Shown here in pieces: positions 5,726-6,016 of a stretch of DNA of 6,016 nt. Each line of letters starts with the position of its first letter. The first letter of the stretch is position 1. The notes under the pieces are model-generated. The model did no database searches. It saw only the letters and a list, made by a program, of their open reading frames with translations, and was not told the origin of the DNA. The position numbers and the translations under genes are program-made. The stretch comes from Candidatus Bathyarchaeota archaeon (GTDB lineage Archaea; Thermoproteota; DRAE01), in assembly GCA_011041895.1 (NCBI GenBank), contig DRAE01000080.1, positions 1-6,016 of the forward strand. The letters are read 5' to 3'.

Positions 5726-6016
5726 ATGGCGGCTGTTCTAAAGGAAAAACTGGCCGGACTGTTAGCGCCTGCACCCGGACTCCAGAATGGCTTTACACTT
5801 AGAGTACTTGGTGTGATGTTTTTCATATCGATAGTTATGCTACCAGCGCTTCTATGGACAGAGTTAGCAGCTGGATGGATGATGTCAATAGCGGCTGCAT
5901 TTACGGCAATGATTCTATTCGGAGAGCTTGGATGGATCCTTGGAAAGCCATTGACCGAGCAAGAGCTTGCAACGATTAGATGGGCAGCCTCAATGTCTTC
6001 ACAGTCATCAGCTGGA
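5726..6016 (+). CDS. Polytopic membrane protein, N-terminal part, 3' end cut by window
   Basis: An ATG-started frame stays open for 97 codons to the window edge. The N-terminus is short and amphipathic (VLKEKLAGLLAPAPG), then come helix 1 (about 26-44, VLGVMFFISIVMLPALLW) and helix 2 (about 51-72, WMMSIAAAFTAMILFGELG). A polar stretch follows, GKPLTEQELATIRWAAS (73-89). The pattern of two helices followed by LT-x-x-EL-x-x-I-x-x-AA resembles the start of large archaeal transporter-like proteins of the DUF6785/OPT-like kind. That is a resemblance from memory, not a firm call. The gene lies 105 bases after the permease gene on the same strand, with its own candidate promoter. A joint role with the permease is possible but unproven. 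Confidence 0.8.
   Translation, partial: MAAVLKEKLAGLLAPAPGLQNGFTLRVLGVMFFISIVMLPALLWTELAAGWMMSIAAAFTAMILFGELGWILGKPLTEQELATIRWAASMSSQSSAG

Noticed and set aside
1..6016. CRISPR array, insertion sequence, integrase or att site, toxin-antitoxin pair, defence operon
   Set aside because: No regularly spaced direct repeats, transposase motifs or terminal inverted repeats were seen. The tRNA-Glu 3' end is not repeated elsewhere in the window, so it gives no sign of an integrated element.

Overview
The window reads as a chromosomal segment of an archaeon, probably a thermophile of the TACK group (Thermoproteota or a relative). The evidence is a group II chaperonin (thermosome) gene, a tRNA-Glu gene with an encoded CCA, an archaeal-type short triosephosphate isomerase core, TATA-like boxes about 25 bases before gene starts, a mix of SD-led and apparently leaderless genes, GTG and TTG starts, and heavy use of AGA/AGG (Arg) and ATA (Ile) codons. 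The exact lineage cannot be fixed from the sequence alone.

Left part (1-1725, + strand): the 3' third of a thermosome subunit gene, a tRNA-Glu(UUC) gene, and a triosephosphate isomerase gene (tpiA). The tRNA promoter and the T-rich end of the chaperonin gene share 38 bases. The isomerase keeps all its catalytic residues but carries about 65-70 extra C-terminal residues that the usual archaeal enzyme (about 225-230 aa) lacks.

Middle (1732-3660): a small minus-strand zinc-ribbon protein with one membrane anchor (DUF2116-like) is divergent from a 360-residue protein of unknown function. The latter appears to be built from two degenerate copies of one module with matching Trp/Cys/Asn-Arg/Cys-His positions. 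Its 3' end overlaps, tail to tail by 29 bases, a minus-strand two-gene unit: a PH/GRAM-like domain protein followed (17-base overlap) by a 67-residue protein with two membrane helices.

Right part (3722-6016, + strand): an FtsX/MacB-type ABC transporter permease with a TTG start, four predicted membrane helices, a large outside domain and an unusual ~170-residue cytosolic C-terminal region. It is followed by the first 97 codons of another polytopic membrane protein, cut off by the window edge. No ATPase subunit for the permease lies in the window.

Most of the window is ordinary archaeal housekeeping and membrane content. No CRISPR array, insertion sequence, integrase, toxin-antitoxin pair or obvious defence system is visible. 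The best candidates for something undescribed are the duplicated Cys/His protein (2009-3091), the C-terminal extension of the isomerase, and the PH-like/two-helix membrane gene pair.
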